Shown: one piece after another, positions 55,318-64,000 of the stretch | Numbering within the stretch: position 1 is the stretch's first letter | Layout: each line of letters starts with the position of its first letter | Assembly (NCBI GenBank): GCA_903861005.1 | Contig: CAIOSP010000085.1 | Location: 1-64,000 of the forward strand | Direction: 5' to 3' | Length of the DNA: 64,000 nt | Source of the DNA: an uncultured Pseudomonadota bacterium | Lineage (GTDB): Bacteria > Myxococcota_A > UBA796 > GCA-2862545 | The notes under the pieces: model-generated | Told to the model about the DNA's origin: nothing | The model's input: the letters and a program-made list of their open reading frames with translations, nothing else | The model's database searches: none | Translations under genes and position numbers: made by a program

Positions 55318-55479
55318 GGGGACCTCGTTCGATGTCGTTGTACCTCCAACGGGCGTGCCAGCGCGCGCCAATCCTGAGGAGCCCGCGCCCCGCGGACTTG
55401 GCGACGCGGTTGGCGTGATTCCGCTTGCGACCGTGGTTCCCACGCGGCTACTTGGGAGGAGGGCAGGGCGGAGTCGACA

Positions 55480-56751
55480 ATGCTTGGCAAGGGGATGCGC
55501 GCGGCGGCGCTGGCGGGCCTGGGTGTCGCGCTGGCAGGCTGCCCCGTGGACATGGGCTGGGACGTGGACCAGGGGAACGCGGCGGAGGCTGACCTGGAGG
55601 TCACGGCGCTGCCGTTCTTTGTGCTGGATGTGGACCACGGCGACGACGCGGACGCGAGCGGCGTGTTCGCGCTGCACTCCGAGAGCCGCTTCTACGTCGA
55701 GAACCCCCACGACCGCTGGCGCGCGCGAAACGGCGACGTGTCAGTGGTCCCGGAGTCCGCGGCCACGATCCGCGACGTGTCGCCCGCCCAGAACGTCCTC
55801 TCGTTCACCGCGCGCTTTGAGGAGGATGGCCCGCTGGAGCTGCAGGTGCGCCGCGCGATCGGGTCGCTGCTCGACAAGCGGACCATCGAGGTCGCGAAGG
55901 CGACGGAGAAGACCCGGCTGCGCCGCTACGCGCAGGCGATCTTCGCGCCCGACGCGCCCGACCTGGGCGACACGGTGCACGTCGCCGAGGGCGGCGCGGT
56001 CGGCGTGCTCGTCGACTGGCGGGACGCGCAGGAGCGGCCGCTGCTGGGCCGTGACCTGCTCAGGCTGAACGTCGCCGTGCAGGACCAGGACGTCGTCTCC
56101 GTCACCGACCGCGCCAAGGACGGCGGCACCGAGGGCACCTGGGGCGATTGGTTCGACCTGGAGGCGGGCGCGGTCACCGATCGGGTCGGCGTGGTCGAGC
56201 TCTCTGCGGGGCCGGACCTTGTCCGTTCGGTGGGCGTCCAGGTCCACGCGATCGGCGCGCTGGACGCGGTGAGCGTGTCGGAGATCGACGGCGTCCACGC
56301 GACCGGTCGGGATCTGGGCCCCGCGCGCTGGCTGTTCGCCGAGGCGAGCGAGCAGGCGCAGCCCGTGCTTGCGGCGCCGCTCCAGTGGTACATGGACGAC
56401 CGGTGGGTGGGGCAGGGCACGTTCGCGTCACTGCTTCCGAACGTCGGTGATCGGCACACGGTCATCGTGTGCGCGCAGATCACCGCGCCCCCCAACGGCG
56501 ACCCGATCCTCGACACGGACACGGACGCGGCGGACACGGACATCGCGTCGATCGTGACGCACCCGGCGATAGGCGCCGACGGATCGCCGTGCGTCGTCAC
56601 CCAGGTCAGCGGCCGAATCCTCGCGGTGAGCGACGATCGCGTCAACTTCCCGCCGATGATCCGCTGCGGCTGCGACAACGCCAGCTCAGGCGTCTCGGCG
56701 CTCGCGCTGCTCGCTGTCGCGCTGCTGCGCCGGCGTCGGGCTTCCGGCTGA
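55480..56751 (+). CDS. Lipoprotein with MYXO-CTERM-like C-terminal anchor
   Basis: 423 residues. Lipobox LAGC with Cys21. No recognised domain in the body (beta-rich, with an Asp/Thr-rich stretch DTDTDAADTD at about 345-355). The last ~30 residues read CGCDNASSGVSALALLAVALLRRRR, a Cys-Gly-Cys followed by a hydrophobic span and an Arg cluster: the tripartite MYXO-CTERM sorting layout. Both ends thus carry surface-anchoring signals, which is odd. It is divergent from the serpin gene and convergent with phosphatase C. Confidence 0.75.
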   Translation: MLGKGMRAAALAGLGVALAGCPVDMGWDVDQGNAAEADLEVTALPFFVLDVDHGDDADASGVFALHSESRFYVENPHDRWRARNGDVSVVPESAATIRDVSPAQNVLSFTARFEEDGPLELQVRRAIGSLLDKRTIEVAKATEKTRLRRYAQAIFAPDAPDLGDTVHVAEGGAVGVLVDWRDAQERPLLGRDLLRLNVAVQDQDVVSVTDRAKDGGTEGTWGDWFDLEAGAVTDRVGVVELSAGPDLVRSVGVQVHAIGALDAVSVSEIDGVHATGRDLGPARWLFAEASEQAQPVLAAPLQWYMDDRWVGQGTFASLLPNVGDRHTVIVCAQITAPPNGDPILDTDTDAADTDIASIVTHPAIGADGSPCVVTQVSGRILAVSDDRVNFPPMIRCGCDNASSGVSALALLAVALLRRRRASG

Positions 56752-56800
56752 GGACTGACCGCGGAACGCGGCGCCTCCTCAACCGGCCGACTGTCGACGC

Positions 56801-58132
56801 CTAGGGCTTGCGGGGGACCGTGACCGTGTCGAGCACGTTGTCCGACAGGTCGCGCGTGGTGAACGTCACGCTGTCGGGGGTGAACTCGGCGATGATGTAG
56901 TGCTCGATCGGGTTGGCGACCTTGTTGAACCAGTCGGCCTCGGACTCCGGGTACAGCTCGGCGCCCGCGCCGCCCGACACGAAGTAGACGGTGCCGTCGC
57001 CGTTCGGGACCTCAGCGCCGGCCTTGATCGACGTGCTGCGCTCGTAGATGTGGTTGTGGCCGCTGAACACGAAGTCGACGTTGTTGTTGTTGAACACGGG
57101 CTCCCACCACTCGCGCAGGTCGAGCGCTGAGCCATGACGGGTGCAGGTGCTGTACGTGGGGCGATGGTGCATGGCCATCTTCCACGCGGCGTCGCTCGCG
57201 CCGAACTTGTCGTTCATGAACGAGACCTGATCGAACTCCTCCTGGGTGGGGAGCGCGGTGGTGTCGTTGAGCGACACGATGGTGGCGTTCGCGTAGTTCA
57301 CGCTGAACCACTGCTCGTTGTTCGGGAGGCTGAACATCGCGAAGTAGTTGGTGGCGAGCAGCTCGTGGTTGCCGTGCGCGGGCACCAGCGGCGTGGTCGC
57401 GAAGATGTCGTGGCTGGCGTTCCACCACGCGTACCACTCTTCCTGGTTGCCGCCGATGTCGACCATGTCGCCGCTGAACATGTAGAAGTCGGGCGAGTAG
57501 GACGACATCTTGTCGAGCACGGCGCCCCACGCCTCGTAGGAGCCGCGGCTGTCGCCGGCGATCGCGACGGTGAACGTGTCGAAGGAGCCAGGCGCCATGG
57601 GCGTGGTGAACGCGTAGGTCTTGGACCAGTGGCCCTCGCCGCCGACGCGGTAGCTGTACTGCGTGCCGGGCTTCAGGCGACCGCACAGCTTGAGCTCATG
57701 CACGCGGTAGCGGGCGCCGGTGGTGCCGCCGTACGAGAAGCTGACGCCGTCGGTGGAGTTGGAGAGGTCGGTGCCCTCGCCCCACTGCACGACGCTGGAC
57801 AGCGTGCCCTTGTCGGTGGTCCAGACAAACGAGATGGACGTGGAGGTGTCGGCGCCGGGCCAGCCGATGTGAACCTGCGTGGGCTCGGGGCTGACGGTGG
57901 GCGCCCCGGCTTCGTCGCCGATCGCCTCGACGGCGCCGAACGTGGCCTGCGACGCATCGACGGTGCCCTGCGCGATCGCCCCGAAGGGCCCGGGGATCGA
58001 GTAGGTCTCGGTGCACTGGTCGACGGCGACGGGGCCGGCGGCGTCGGTGTCGTCCAGGGTCTCGGAGAAGGTGTCGCAGCCCGCGACGAGCGCGGCCAGG
58101 ACGACGAAGGACGAGAGGCGGAAGGGCTGCAT
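56801..58132 (-). CDS. Purple-acid-phosphatase-like metallophosphoesterase lipoprotein C
   Basis: 443 residues from ATG at 58132; the frame is open much further upstream through the porin gene but only as shadow. Lipobox VAGC with Cys19, followed by Asp, which in enteric bacteria retains lipoproteins in the inner membrane. Same PAP N-domain and catalytic motifs as copies A and B (AIAGDSRGSY, FSGDMVDIGG, HGNHELL, MHHRPTY, SGHNHIYERS). Starts 14 bp after the porin stop, so porin and phosphatase form an operon, fitting cleavage of organic phosphate and uptake of the product. Confidence 0.92.
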   Translation of the reverse strand: MQPFRLSSFVVLAALVAGCDTFSETLDDTDAAGPVAVDQCTETYSIPGPFGAIAQGTVDASQATFGAVEAIGDEAGAPTVSPEPTQVHIGWPGADTSTSISFVWTTDKGTLSSVVQWGEGTDLSNSTDGVSFSYGGTTGARYRVHELKLCGRLKPGTQYSYRVGGEGHWSKTYAFTTPMAPGSFDTFTVAIAGDSRGSYEAWGAVLDKMSSYSPDFYMFSGDMVDIGGNQEEWYAWWNASHDIFATTPLVPAHGNHELLATNYFAMFSLPNNEQWFSVNYANATIVSLNDTTALPTQEEFDQVSFMNDKFGASDAAWKMAMHHRPTYSTCTRHGSALDLREWWEPVFNNNNVDFVFSGHNHIYERSTSIKAGAEVPNGDGTVYFVSGGAGAELYPESEADWFNKVANPIEHYIIAEFTPDSVTFTTRDLSDNVLDTVTVPRKP

Positions 58133-58146
58133 GGGGACCCCGGAGA

Positions 58147-59313
58147 TCAGAAGTTGAGGTTCATGGAGAGGTTGAATTCGTCGTTGTGGAGCGGGAGGTC
58201 TTCCAGCTCTTGCTTGACGGTGTAGGAGGCGACGAAGCGCAGGTCCTGCACGAGGCGGAACATCGGCCTTCCGGCGTAGAAGCCCAAGCCTCCGGTGATG
58301 CGCCGCGTGGCCTGCGCGGGGTCGAGCGGACCGGCGGGGGCGATGTCGGCGGTGGGGATGTAGGCGTCGCCCTGCTCCACGCGACCGAGGAGCGCCAGGT
58401 GATCCTGCGCCCACGGGACGCCAAACCAGAACGCGGAGAACTGCGCGTACCAGCCCATCTGCTTGTAGTCGGAGACCGACAGCTCCTCGAAGTCCGAGGT
58501 GCGGTACCAGAACTCGCCCTGCGCGGTGATGAAGCGCCAGTGTACGAAGCCGTCGACGTCGTGCGCGAGGATGGCCTCCTGCTGTCCGAGTGGGCCGATC
58601 GTGTTGTGCGTCAGGCTGTAGCCGACGGTGAACGTGGGCCGGAACGTCGTGTTGTCCTTGAACGACCAGTCGTGCAGCACCTCGGCCGCCATGCCCGGGC
58701 TGCCGAGCGGGCTGAACGCCACGCGGGCCACGACCATCAGCTTGCGGTTGACGTTGGAGACGCGGTTGCGGCCTTCGCCGTTGAACACGCCGACGTTCCA
58801 CTCGATCAGGCGCTGGCCCCACCAGCCAAAGAACATCGCGCCGATCTCACGCTCGGGACCAAACCCGGCGATCAGCGGCTTGTCGGGGAACATCGAGCCC
58901 ATGTCGCTGGTCAGGTTGGCGCGGGACGACGGCGCCTTGAACTGGCCCAGGCGCACCTGGAAGGGTGTACCGAGCGCGAAGTCGACGTAGGCGTCCTGCA
59001 GGCGCGGATCCGGCATCAGCTCGATGCTGGTCTTCTGGCGCAGCGTGAACGGGAAGTTCTTGGGCCCAGGCGCGGTGAACGAGCCCTCGAGCTCCAAGCG
59101 CATGCGCTGCACGCTGAACCCGACCTCGCCGGTGCTGCCGGCCTCGGTGTCGTCGGGCGAGAAGCGGAAGCGCGGCTGGATGTACCCGCCGAACGAGACC
59201 TTGGCGTGGGTGAAGGTGCGACCCTCCAGGTCCTTGTCGACCACGTCCCAGGCGGACGCCGAGGCGGACACGAGGAGCGCGGAGGCGATGACGAAGATCC
59301 ACGACGAGCGCAT
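58147..59313 (-). CDS. Phosphate-selective porin O/P-like outer-membrane protein
   Basis: 388 residues from ATG at 59313, giving signal peptide MRSSWIFVIASALLVSASASA. The body follows the OprO/OprP porin pattern: FGGYIQPRFRFSPDD, VQRMRLELEGSF, LQDAYVDFALGTPFQVRLGQFKAP, EREIGAMFFGWW, ending in NLSMNLNF with the terminal Phe used by the BAM machinery. Relatives are 16-stranded trimers selective for phosphate or polyphosphate. Operon with phosphatase C; Pho-box-like repeat upstream. Confidence 0.85.
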   Translation of the reverse strand: MRSSWIFVIASALLVSASASAWDVVDKDLEGRTFTHAKVSFGGYIQPRFRFSPDDTEAGSTGEVGFSVQRMRLELEGSFTAPGPKNFPFTLRQKTSIELMPDPRLQDAYVDFALGTPFQVRLGQFKAPSSRANLTSDMGSMFPDKPLIAGFGPEREIGAMFFGWWGQRLIEWNVGVFNGEGRNRVSNVNRKLMVVARVAFSPLGSPGMAAEVLHDWSFKDNTTFRPTFTVGYSLTHNTIGPLGQQEAILAHDVDGFVHWRFITAQGEFWYRTSDFEELSVSDYKQMGWYAQFSAFWFGVPWAQDHLALLGRVEQGDAYIPTADIAPAGPLDPAQATRRITGGLGFYAGRPMFRLVQDLRFVASYTVKQELEDLPLHNDEFNLSMNLNF

Positions 59314-59386
59314 GTTCACCCTGAGGCCACAAGTCAGGGCGCCTATGTAGACGTTCACGCGCGCGCCGAGTCTGGCGGCACGGAGT

Positions 59387-59403
59387 CGTCACCTGGAAGT
59401 CAC
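59387..59403. promoter_or_regulatory. Pho-box-like direct repeat upstream of the porin-phosphatase operon
   Basis: CGTCAC (59387-59392) and AGTCAC (59398-59403) have an 11-bp period, the same spacing and core (GTCAC-N6-GTCAC) as the element at 52607. It lies 74-90 bp before the porin start. The spacer CTGGA is less A-rich than a classical Pho box. Confidence 0.4.
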
Positions 59404-59453
59404 GGGGCAGTCGCGCGTGTGTTCACTCATGGACACGCGCGCGACGGTGGCCG

Positions 59454-62400
59454 TTACATCCCGTACAGGCCCCAGCACACGTTGCGGCCGGTCGTCAGCG
59501 TCGCGCAGCTGTGGAAGTTGCCGACGGACAGGTCGATGAACGTGCCGGTGGGCGGCGTGGCGCGATTGTAGAGGTTGCTACCCCAGCAGGCGAGCGAGCC
59601 GACCGCACGGCGGGCGCAGGTGTGGTCGAGGCCGGCCTCGATCTGCACGAAGTCGACGCCGCCAGGCGAGTTCGTCTGGTTGAACCCGTTCACGCCCCAG
59701 CACTGGAGCGTGCCGTCGGTGTGCACGCCGCAGGTGTGCTGCGTGCCCGCGGCGATGTCCTTCCAGGTGCCGATGGGCACGATCGTCTCACCCGCGAGGT
59801 TGGCGCCCCAGCAGGTCAAGGCGCCCAGGCCGTCGATCGCGCAGGCGTGATGATCACCCGCGGTGACCTTCACCCAAACGCCGGAGGAGGGCGGCGTGGC
59901 CTGACCGCTCGAGTCGTCGCCCCAGCACTGGAGCGCGTCGGTGGCGTCGATGGCGCAGTTGAAGTTGCGGCCGGCCTCGATCGACTTGAAGCCCGCATCG
60001 AGCGGCGCGTCGATCTGCCCGTAGTTGTTGTCGCCCCAGCAGGTGATCACGCCGTCGCTGTCGAGCGCGCAGCCGTGCCGCTCGCCGGTGACGACGGACA
60101 CGCCGTTGACGACGGTCGGAGGGGACGCCGCGCCGAGCGTGTTGTCGCCCCAGCAGACGACCCCGCCAGACGTGTCGACGCCGCAGGACCGGCCCCAGCC
60201 CGCCGCGATGTCGTCCAGCGCGAGGGTCGACGGGACGAGCTGCAGGGAGGCGCCGTCGCCCCAGCACTCGACGCCGCCGGTGGTGCGGGCCGCGCAGGTG
60301 TGCGAGACGCCCGCGGCGACGACCGCGTAGGTCCCCGCGGGCGGCGTGAGGTCCACGCCGGGCGAGCCCCAGCACTGGATCTGGTCGGTCGTGTCGATCG
60401 CGCAGGCGTGCTGGTTGCCCGCGACGAGCGTCGTGAACGCGCCCGTGGGCGGGGAGGTGAGGAGCGGGTCGCCCCAGCAGGCGAGGGTGCCATCCGCGTG
60501 GCGGCCGCAGCTGAACGCGCCGCCCGCCGCGATCTCGACGAAGGTCTGTCCGGAGGGAGGCGTGGTCTGGCCGCGATCGCTTGCGCCCCAGCACTGCACG
60601 ACGCCGGACGCGTTGAGGGCGCACCCGTGGTACGACCCGACCGCGATCGACGACCAGGTGCCGCCGGGGCTGGCCAGGTTGCCGAGGAAATTGGTTCCCC
60701 AGCACGCGACGGAGCCGTTCACCGACAGGCCGCAGGCGTGCACATCGCCCACGCCGACCTGCTTCCAGGTGCCGGAGGGCGCGGTGGGGACGTTGCCCCA
60801 GCAGCTGATGGCGCCCGCGGACGTCAGGCCGCACGCGCCGTCCGGGCCGACCGTGACCGAGGCGAACGGCGTGGACGGAGGCAGCGCCTGCTTGGCGGCG
60901 TTGTAGCCCCAGCAGCGGGTCTCTCCGGTGGACGTAAGGCCGCAGGTGAAGTCCGTGCCGGCGTCCATGGAGATCAGGTCCAGGTTGGCGGCGCGAGCGG
61001 TGTCGGTGGCTGAGCCGCCGGCCGCGGTGTCGTAGGCGGTGGCGGTGCAGACCCAGGTCTGCCCGTTCGCCAAGTCGGTCGCGGGGATCGTGTCGCCGGG
61101 CCACGTGGTCTGGGTGGGGCCGGTGTAGGCGCCGCCCGCCACATGCGGGACGCCATTGCGCGTCCAGGTCATGCGGTAGGTGATGGTGTCCAGGTCCGCG
61201 TCGGTCGAGTTGGTGACCAGCGCGCACACCAGCGGATCGACGCCCGGGCGCGCCCAGCGCGGCGTCACACGCACGGACGGCGCGGTGGGCGAGCTGTTGA
61301 GCACGGTGATCGCGGAGGTGGTGATCGCGTTGCTGTTCGCGGTGCCGTCCGACGCCGTCACGATCGCCTTCACGCGATCGCCCTTGGAGAAGTACGAGCC
61401 CGCAAGGTGGTTGACCGAGCCCGAGGTCACCGTGATGTCGTTGACCTTCCAGATGTAGGAGAAGGTGAGCGAGTCCCCGTCCACGTCGGACGCGAGGGCG
61501 TTCACCATCAGCATGTCGGTGGTGTAGACGGTGCTCGGCGTGATCGACGCGCTGGTGAGGATCGGCGCGGTGTTGATGACGGTCACCACGGAGCTGAAGA
61601 CGGGCGTGCCCTGCTCGATGCCGTCGAACGGCGTGGCGATCGCGTAGACCTGATCGCCGCGGGTGAACGCGCCGGGAGGCAGGGTGAAGTCGGTGCCGAC
61701 CAGCGTGTCGTTCACCCACCACACCACCGTCGACGACAGGTGACCGGCGTCCGCCGCGTCCGGATCGGCCAAGCCGTTCACGACCGCGGTGAGCGAGTCG
61801 CCGTGCTGCGGCGTGGAGTCCGAGAGCGTCACAGACTGGGCGGTCGGCGACGCGTTGGAGACGACGCCTGGCGCGGAGTCGACGATCTCGCCAAACTCGG
61901 TGCCGTCGAAGGGCATGAGCGAGCAGCGGACGACGTCATCGCGGCTGAAGTAGGCACCGTCGAGCGTGCTGCGCGTGTTCTGCTTCACGTCGTTCACGTA
62001 CCAGGCGATCGAGTACGCGGGCGGGCTGTCGCCGTCGGCGTCAAACCAGCCGGTGCCGACGCAGCTGATCGACGAGCGCTCGTTGAACGAAGCGGGCGAG
62101 AGCACGGCGGCCGCCACGGTGGGCAGCGCGTTCTGGATGGTGGTGGAGCCGGTGTACGGCGCGCCCGCGCCGCCGGCGTCGCTGCCGGTGATGATGACGC
62201 TGACGGTGTTGCCGCGGGCGAACTTGGTGGACTGCAGGTGGTCCGTCGTCGCGCCTAGGACGAGGACGTTGTTGACCTTCCACGCGTACGTGAAGGTCAT
62301 GGCATCGGACTCGGGGTCACTGGCGATCGGCTGCGCGATCAGGTCTTCGCCGTCGACAGGGCGCGTCGGGAAGAACGTGACGCCGGTGACGGCGGGGCGA

Positions 62401-63815
62401 CCGTTGCGGACGACGAGGCTGGTCGTGCGGACCGGCGTGCCGGCGTCGGTGCCGTCGGTGGGCGTGACGATCGCGTAGACCACCTGACCCGCGGCGAACG
62501 CGGACGGCGGCAGCGTAGGGCCGCTGCCTGCGGGCGCGCCGTCGACGTACCACGCGTAGGACACGGACGTGGCGTCGCCATCGGCGTCGGTCGGCCCGTT
62601 GAGGGTGAGCGACAGCGTGTCGCCGGTCTGCGGATTGGCGGTGGACAGCGCCGCCGAGGTGATGACAGGCGCGGTGTTGCTCACCGTGAGCATGCCGCTC
62701 GGGTAGACGCCGGACACGGTCGCGTCGCGCGCGGTGACGAAGCACTGGATCTCGTCGCCCTTGTCGAACGTGAGGCCGGTCAGCGTCGTGCCGGTGGCCG
62801 ACACGGGGACGCCGTTGAGCTTCCAAGCGTAGGACAGCGTGACGTTGTCGCCGTCTGCGTCGTTGGGTCCGAGCGCCGCGCAGGTCACCATGGTGCCTTC
62901 GTACACGGTCGTGGGGGACAGCTCGACGCCGTCGACGGTCGGGACCGCGTTGACGACGGTGACCATCTCGTGGAACGGGCCGACCGACGTGTTGCCGTCG
63001 CTGACGGTGACGCTGACCATCAGGACGTCGCCGCGCTGGAACTCGGACCGAGGCAGCGTGTCTGTGGTGGTGGCGGCGTCGACCGCACCGACCTTCCACG
63101 ACCAGACGGCGGTCAGCGGGTCGCCGTCTTCGTCGGTGGCGTCGACGATCGCGTGGGCGTCGTTCGCGGCGGTGACGGGGGACGGGTCGAACGAGATGCC
63201 CTGGATGGTGGGCGGGCCGTTGGTCAGGTCGACCGACGCGGTGCAAGGCACGCCGTCGCCGTCTTCATCGCGCGGGGTGGCGGTGACCGCCCAGGTGTCA
63301 CCCACGCTGGTGAGGTTGGCGCTCACCGTGTCGGTCACGGCGTCGCTGGGGGTGCCGTTGCGGGTCCAGGCGTACGTGAACTGGACGGGGTCGGCGTCGG
63401 CGTCGTCGCCGGTGGCCACGACCAGCAGGTCGTCGCCCGCGGAGGCGCCGGCGGGGGTGATCAGGGCGGTGCAGGTGGGCGGGGCGTTGCCGATCTCGAC
63501 GGCGGCGGACGCAGACGGCGAGCTGGCGCTGGCGTCGCGGGCGACCACCTCGACGCGCCAGGACTCACCGCGCGCGGTGCGGTCGGCCGACACGTTGGGG
63601 CCAGTCAGGCCCTGCACCGGATCGCCGTCCTTGAACCACGTGTACTCGAAGGAGACCTCGTCGCCGTTGGAGTCGACCGACACGGCCTTGGCGACCAGCT
63701 CGTCGGCGGTGTTGGGATCATCGGGCTCGATCGAGACCTCAGGCACCGGCGGGGGGCTGTTGCAGCCCACCAAAGAGGCGAGGATCAGCAGAGATACAGA
63801 CGAACGAAGGGACAT
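59454..63815 (-). CDS. Giant lipoprotein: ten Ig-like repeats and fourteen CWG propeller repeats
   Basis: 1453 residues from ATG at 63815. Lipobox LVGC with Cys18. Residues about 25-943 hold ten repeats of ~90 residues with core D-A-D-G-D...YAW..NG..V and NA.PT starts, an Ig/PKD-like fold with calcium-type Asp loops. Residues about 944-1453 hold fourteen ~36-residue repeats ending CWG, each with an earlier Cys (HxCGL/CAL), an RCC1/BNR-like propeller pattern. Fourteen blades would fit two seven-bladed propellers, with one disulfide per blade. Likely a surface-exposed adhesion or binding protein. Confidence 0.88.
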   Translation of the reverse strand: MSLRSSVSLLILASLVGCNSPPPVPEVSIEPDDPNTADELVAKAVSVDSNGDEVSFEYTWFKDGDPVQGLTGPNVSADRTARGESWRVEVVARDASASSPSASAAVEIGNAPPTCTALITPAGASAGDDLLVVATGDDADADPVQFTYAWTRNGTPSDAVTDTVSANLTSVGDTWAVTATPRDEDGDGVPCTASVDLTNGPPTIQGISFDPSPVTAANDAHAIVDATDEDGDPLTAVWSWKVGAVDAATTTDTLPRSEFQRGDVLMVSVTVSDGNTSVGPFHEMVTVVNAVPTVDGVELSPTTVYEGTMVTCAALGPNDADGDNVTLSYAWKLNGVPVSATGTTLTGLTFDKGDEIQCFVTARDATVSGVYPSGMLTVSNTAPVITSAALSTANPQTGDTLSLTLNGPTDADGDATSVSYAWYVDGAPAGSGPTLPPSAFAAGQVVYAIVTPTDGTDAGTPVRTTSLVVRNGRPAVTGVTFFPTRPVDGEDLIAQPIASDPESDAMTFTYAWKVNNVLVLGATTDHLQSTKFARGNTVSVIITGSDAGGAGAPYTGSTTIQNALPTVAAAVLSPASFNERSSISCVGTGWFDADGDSPPAYSIAWYVNDVKQNTRSTLDGAYFSRDDVVRCSLMPFDGTEFGEIVDSAPGVVSNASPTAQSVTLSDSTPQHGDSLTAVVNGLADPDAADAGHLSSTVVWWVNDTLVGTDFTLPPGAFTRGDQVYAIATPFDGIEQGTPVFSSVVTVINTAPILTSASITPSTVYTTDMLMVNALASDVDGDSLTFSYIWKVNDITVTSGSVNHLAGSYFSKGDRVKAIVTASDGTANSNAITTSAITVLNSSPTAPSVRVTPRWARPGVDPLVCALVTNSTDADLDTITYRMTWTRNGVPHVAGGAYTGPTQTTWPGDTIPATDLANGQTWVCTATAYDTAAGGSATDTARAANLDLISMDAGTDFTCGLTSTGETRCWGYNAAKQALPPSTPFASVTVGPDGACGLTSAGAISCWGNVPTAPSGTWKQVGVGDVHACGLSVNGSVACWGTNFLGNLASPGGTWSSIAVGSYHGCALNASGVVQCWGASDRGQTTPPSGQTFVEIAAGGAFSCGRHADGTLACWGDPLLTSPPTGAFTTLVAGNQHACAIDTTDQIQCWGSPGVDLTPPAGTYAVVAAGVSHTCAARTTGGVECWGDGASLQLVPSTLALDDIAAGWGRSCGVDTSGGVVCWGDNTLGAASPPTVVNGVSVVTGERHGCALDSDGVITCWGDNNYGQIDAPLDAGFKSIEAGRNFNCAIDATDALQCWGDDSSGQATPPSSGVWVKVTAGDHHACAIDGLGALTCWGANLAGETIVPIGTWKDIAAGTQHTCGVHTDGTLQCWGVNGFNQTNSPGGVDFVQIEAGLDHTCARRAVGSLACWGSNLYNRATPPTGTFIDLSVGNFHSCATLTTGRNVCWGLYGM

Positions 63816-63930
63816 GGACCTACCTGACGAGAACGTCACCCTGGAGCGTACACCACGAGACATGGAAAGGGTAAGCGCTCAGAGCCTGGACGCCACGTAA
63901 ATCGGCGCAGGCTGTGCTGAGGGGCGCAGG

Positions 63931-64000
63931 GTGTTCGACTGTCGGCGTTGCGGCGCGTGTGGCGTCAGTTGGGACGCGGATCGCGCCGAGGGCTTCTCCC
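63931..64000 (+). CDS. Possible start of a zinc-ribbon protein, cut by window end
   Basis: From GTG at 63931 the frame reads FDCRRCGACGVSWDAD and on to the end of the window. Three cysteines in CxxCGxC order suggest a metal-binding knuckle. AGGGG lies about eight bases upstream. Only 23 codons are visible, so this is uncertain. Confidence 0.3.
   Translation, partial: MFDCRRCGACGVSWDADRAEGFS

Noticed and set aside
54028-55377. Plus-strand frame of 449 codons over the serpin gene
   Set aside because: Val/Gly/His/Arg-rich shadow of the serpin; the serpin signatures are on the minus strand.

Overview
This is a strongly GC-rich, gene-dense window of a Gram-negative bacterial chromosome. It begins with the 3' part of a 5S rRNA gene and its terminator, so an rRNA operon lies just upstream. 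The lineage is most likely Myxococcota or a related former deltaproteobacterial group. This is inferred from the many predicted lipoproteins with acidic or Asp/Thr-rich linkers, a MYXO-CTERM-like C-terminus (55480-56751), a CWG-repeat propeller lipoprotein, Cys-rich Sel1 repeats, a serpin, and PAS-rich hybrid kinase signalling. No species can be named from the sequence alone.

Layout. 241-6903 (minus) is a five-gene, mostly overlapping run: SleB-like exported protein, sugar nucleotidyltransferase, FAD-dependent desaturase-like oxidoreductase, Sel1-repeat/beta-barrel protein, small outer-membrane barrel. 7108-13888 holds a lipoprotein, a TfoX-N protein, a large propeller-amidohydrolase and an acyltransferase-3/SGNH protein. 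A HerA-like ATPase (13892-16219, minus) is followed by a periplasmic redox island (16359-20822, plus): lipoprotein MsrA, cytochrome c', dihaem cytochrome c, TlpA-like thioredoxin, and a fused VKOR-DsbA-FGE-like protein. 20866-25147 (minus) carries two tandem paralogous GT-C-like membrane proteins.

25279-32338 holds a DUF4126 membrane protein, a double-FKBP lipoprotein, a beta-lactamase-like hydrolase, an alpha/beta hydrolase, a DUF4864 protein and a hybrid histidine kinase whose start is preceded by a hairpin and a run of 12 G. 32385-35409 is a methyl-cycle locus: adenosylhomocysteinase divergent from an ArsR-methyltransferase fusion across a palindromic candidate operator, then glyoxalase I. 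35450-40162 has housekeeping genes: Uup-like ABC-F, a 23S rRNA m5U methyltransferase with an odd tail, RraA, and an HExxH protein. 40341-43366 has a Rieske oxygenase and a P450 behind two KstR-like palindromes, then an exported VOC protein. 43411-46806 is a three-gene ABC exporter operon with a permease-CPBP fusion. 46807-49122 is low in coding content, with an IS91-like transposase remnant and one lipoprotein.

49123-51200 is a translationally coupled MDR reductase and SMP-30-like pair. From 51257 on, the window is a surface and secretion region: three paralogous purple-acid-phosphatase-like lipoproteins, an inhibitory-type serpin lipoprotein, a MYXO-CTERM-like lipoprotein, an OprO/P-like porin in an operon with one of the phosphatases, and a 1453-residue lipoprotein with ten Ig-like repeats and fourteen CWG propeller repeats. 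Two promoter regions here carry 11-bp-period GTCAC repeats resembling Pho boxes, so phosphate scavenging is a plausible common theme. No tRNA, CRISPR array or intact insertion sequence was found.
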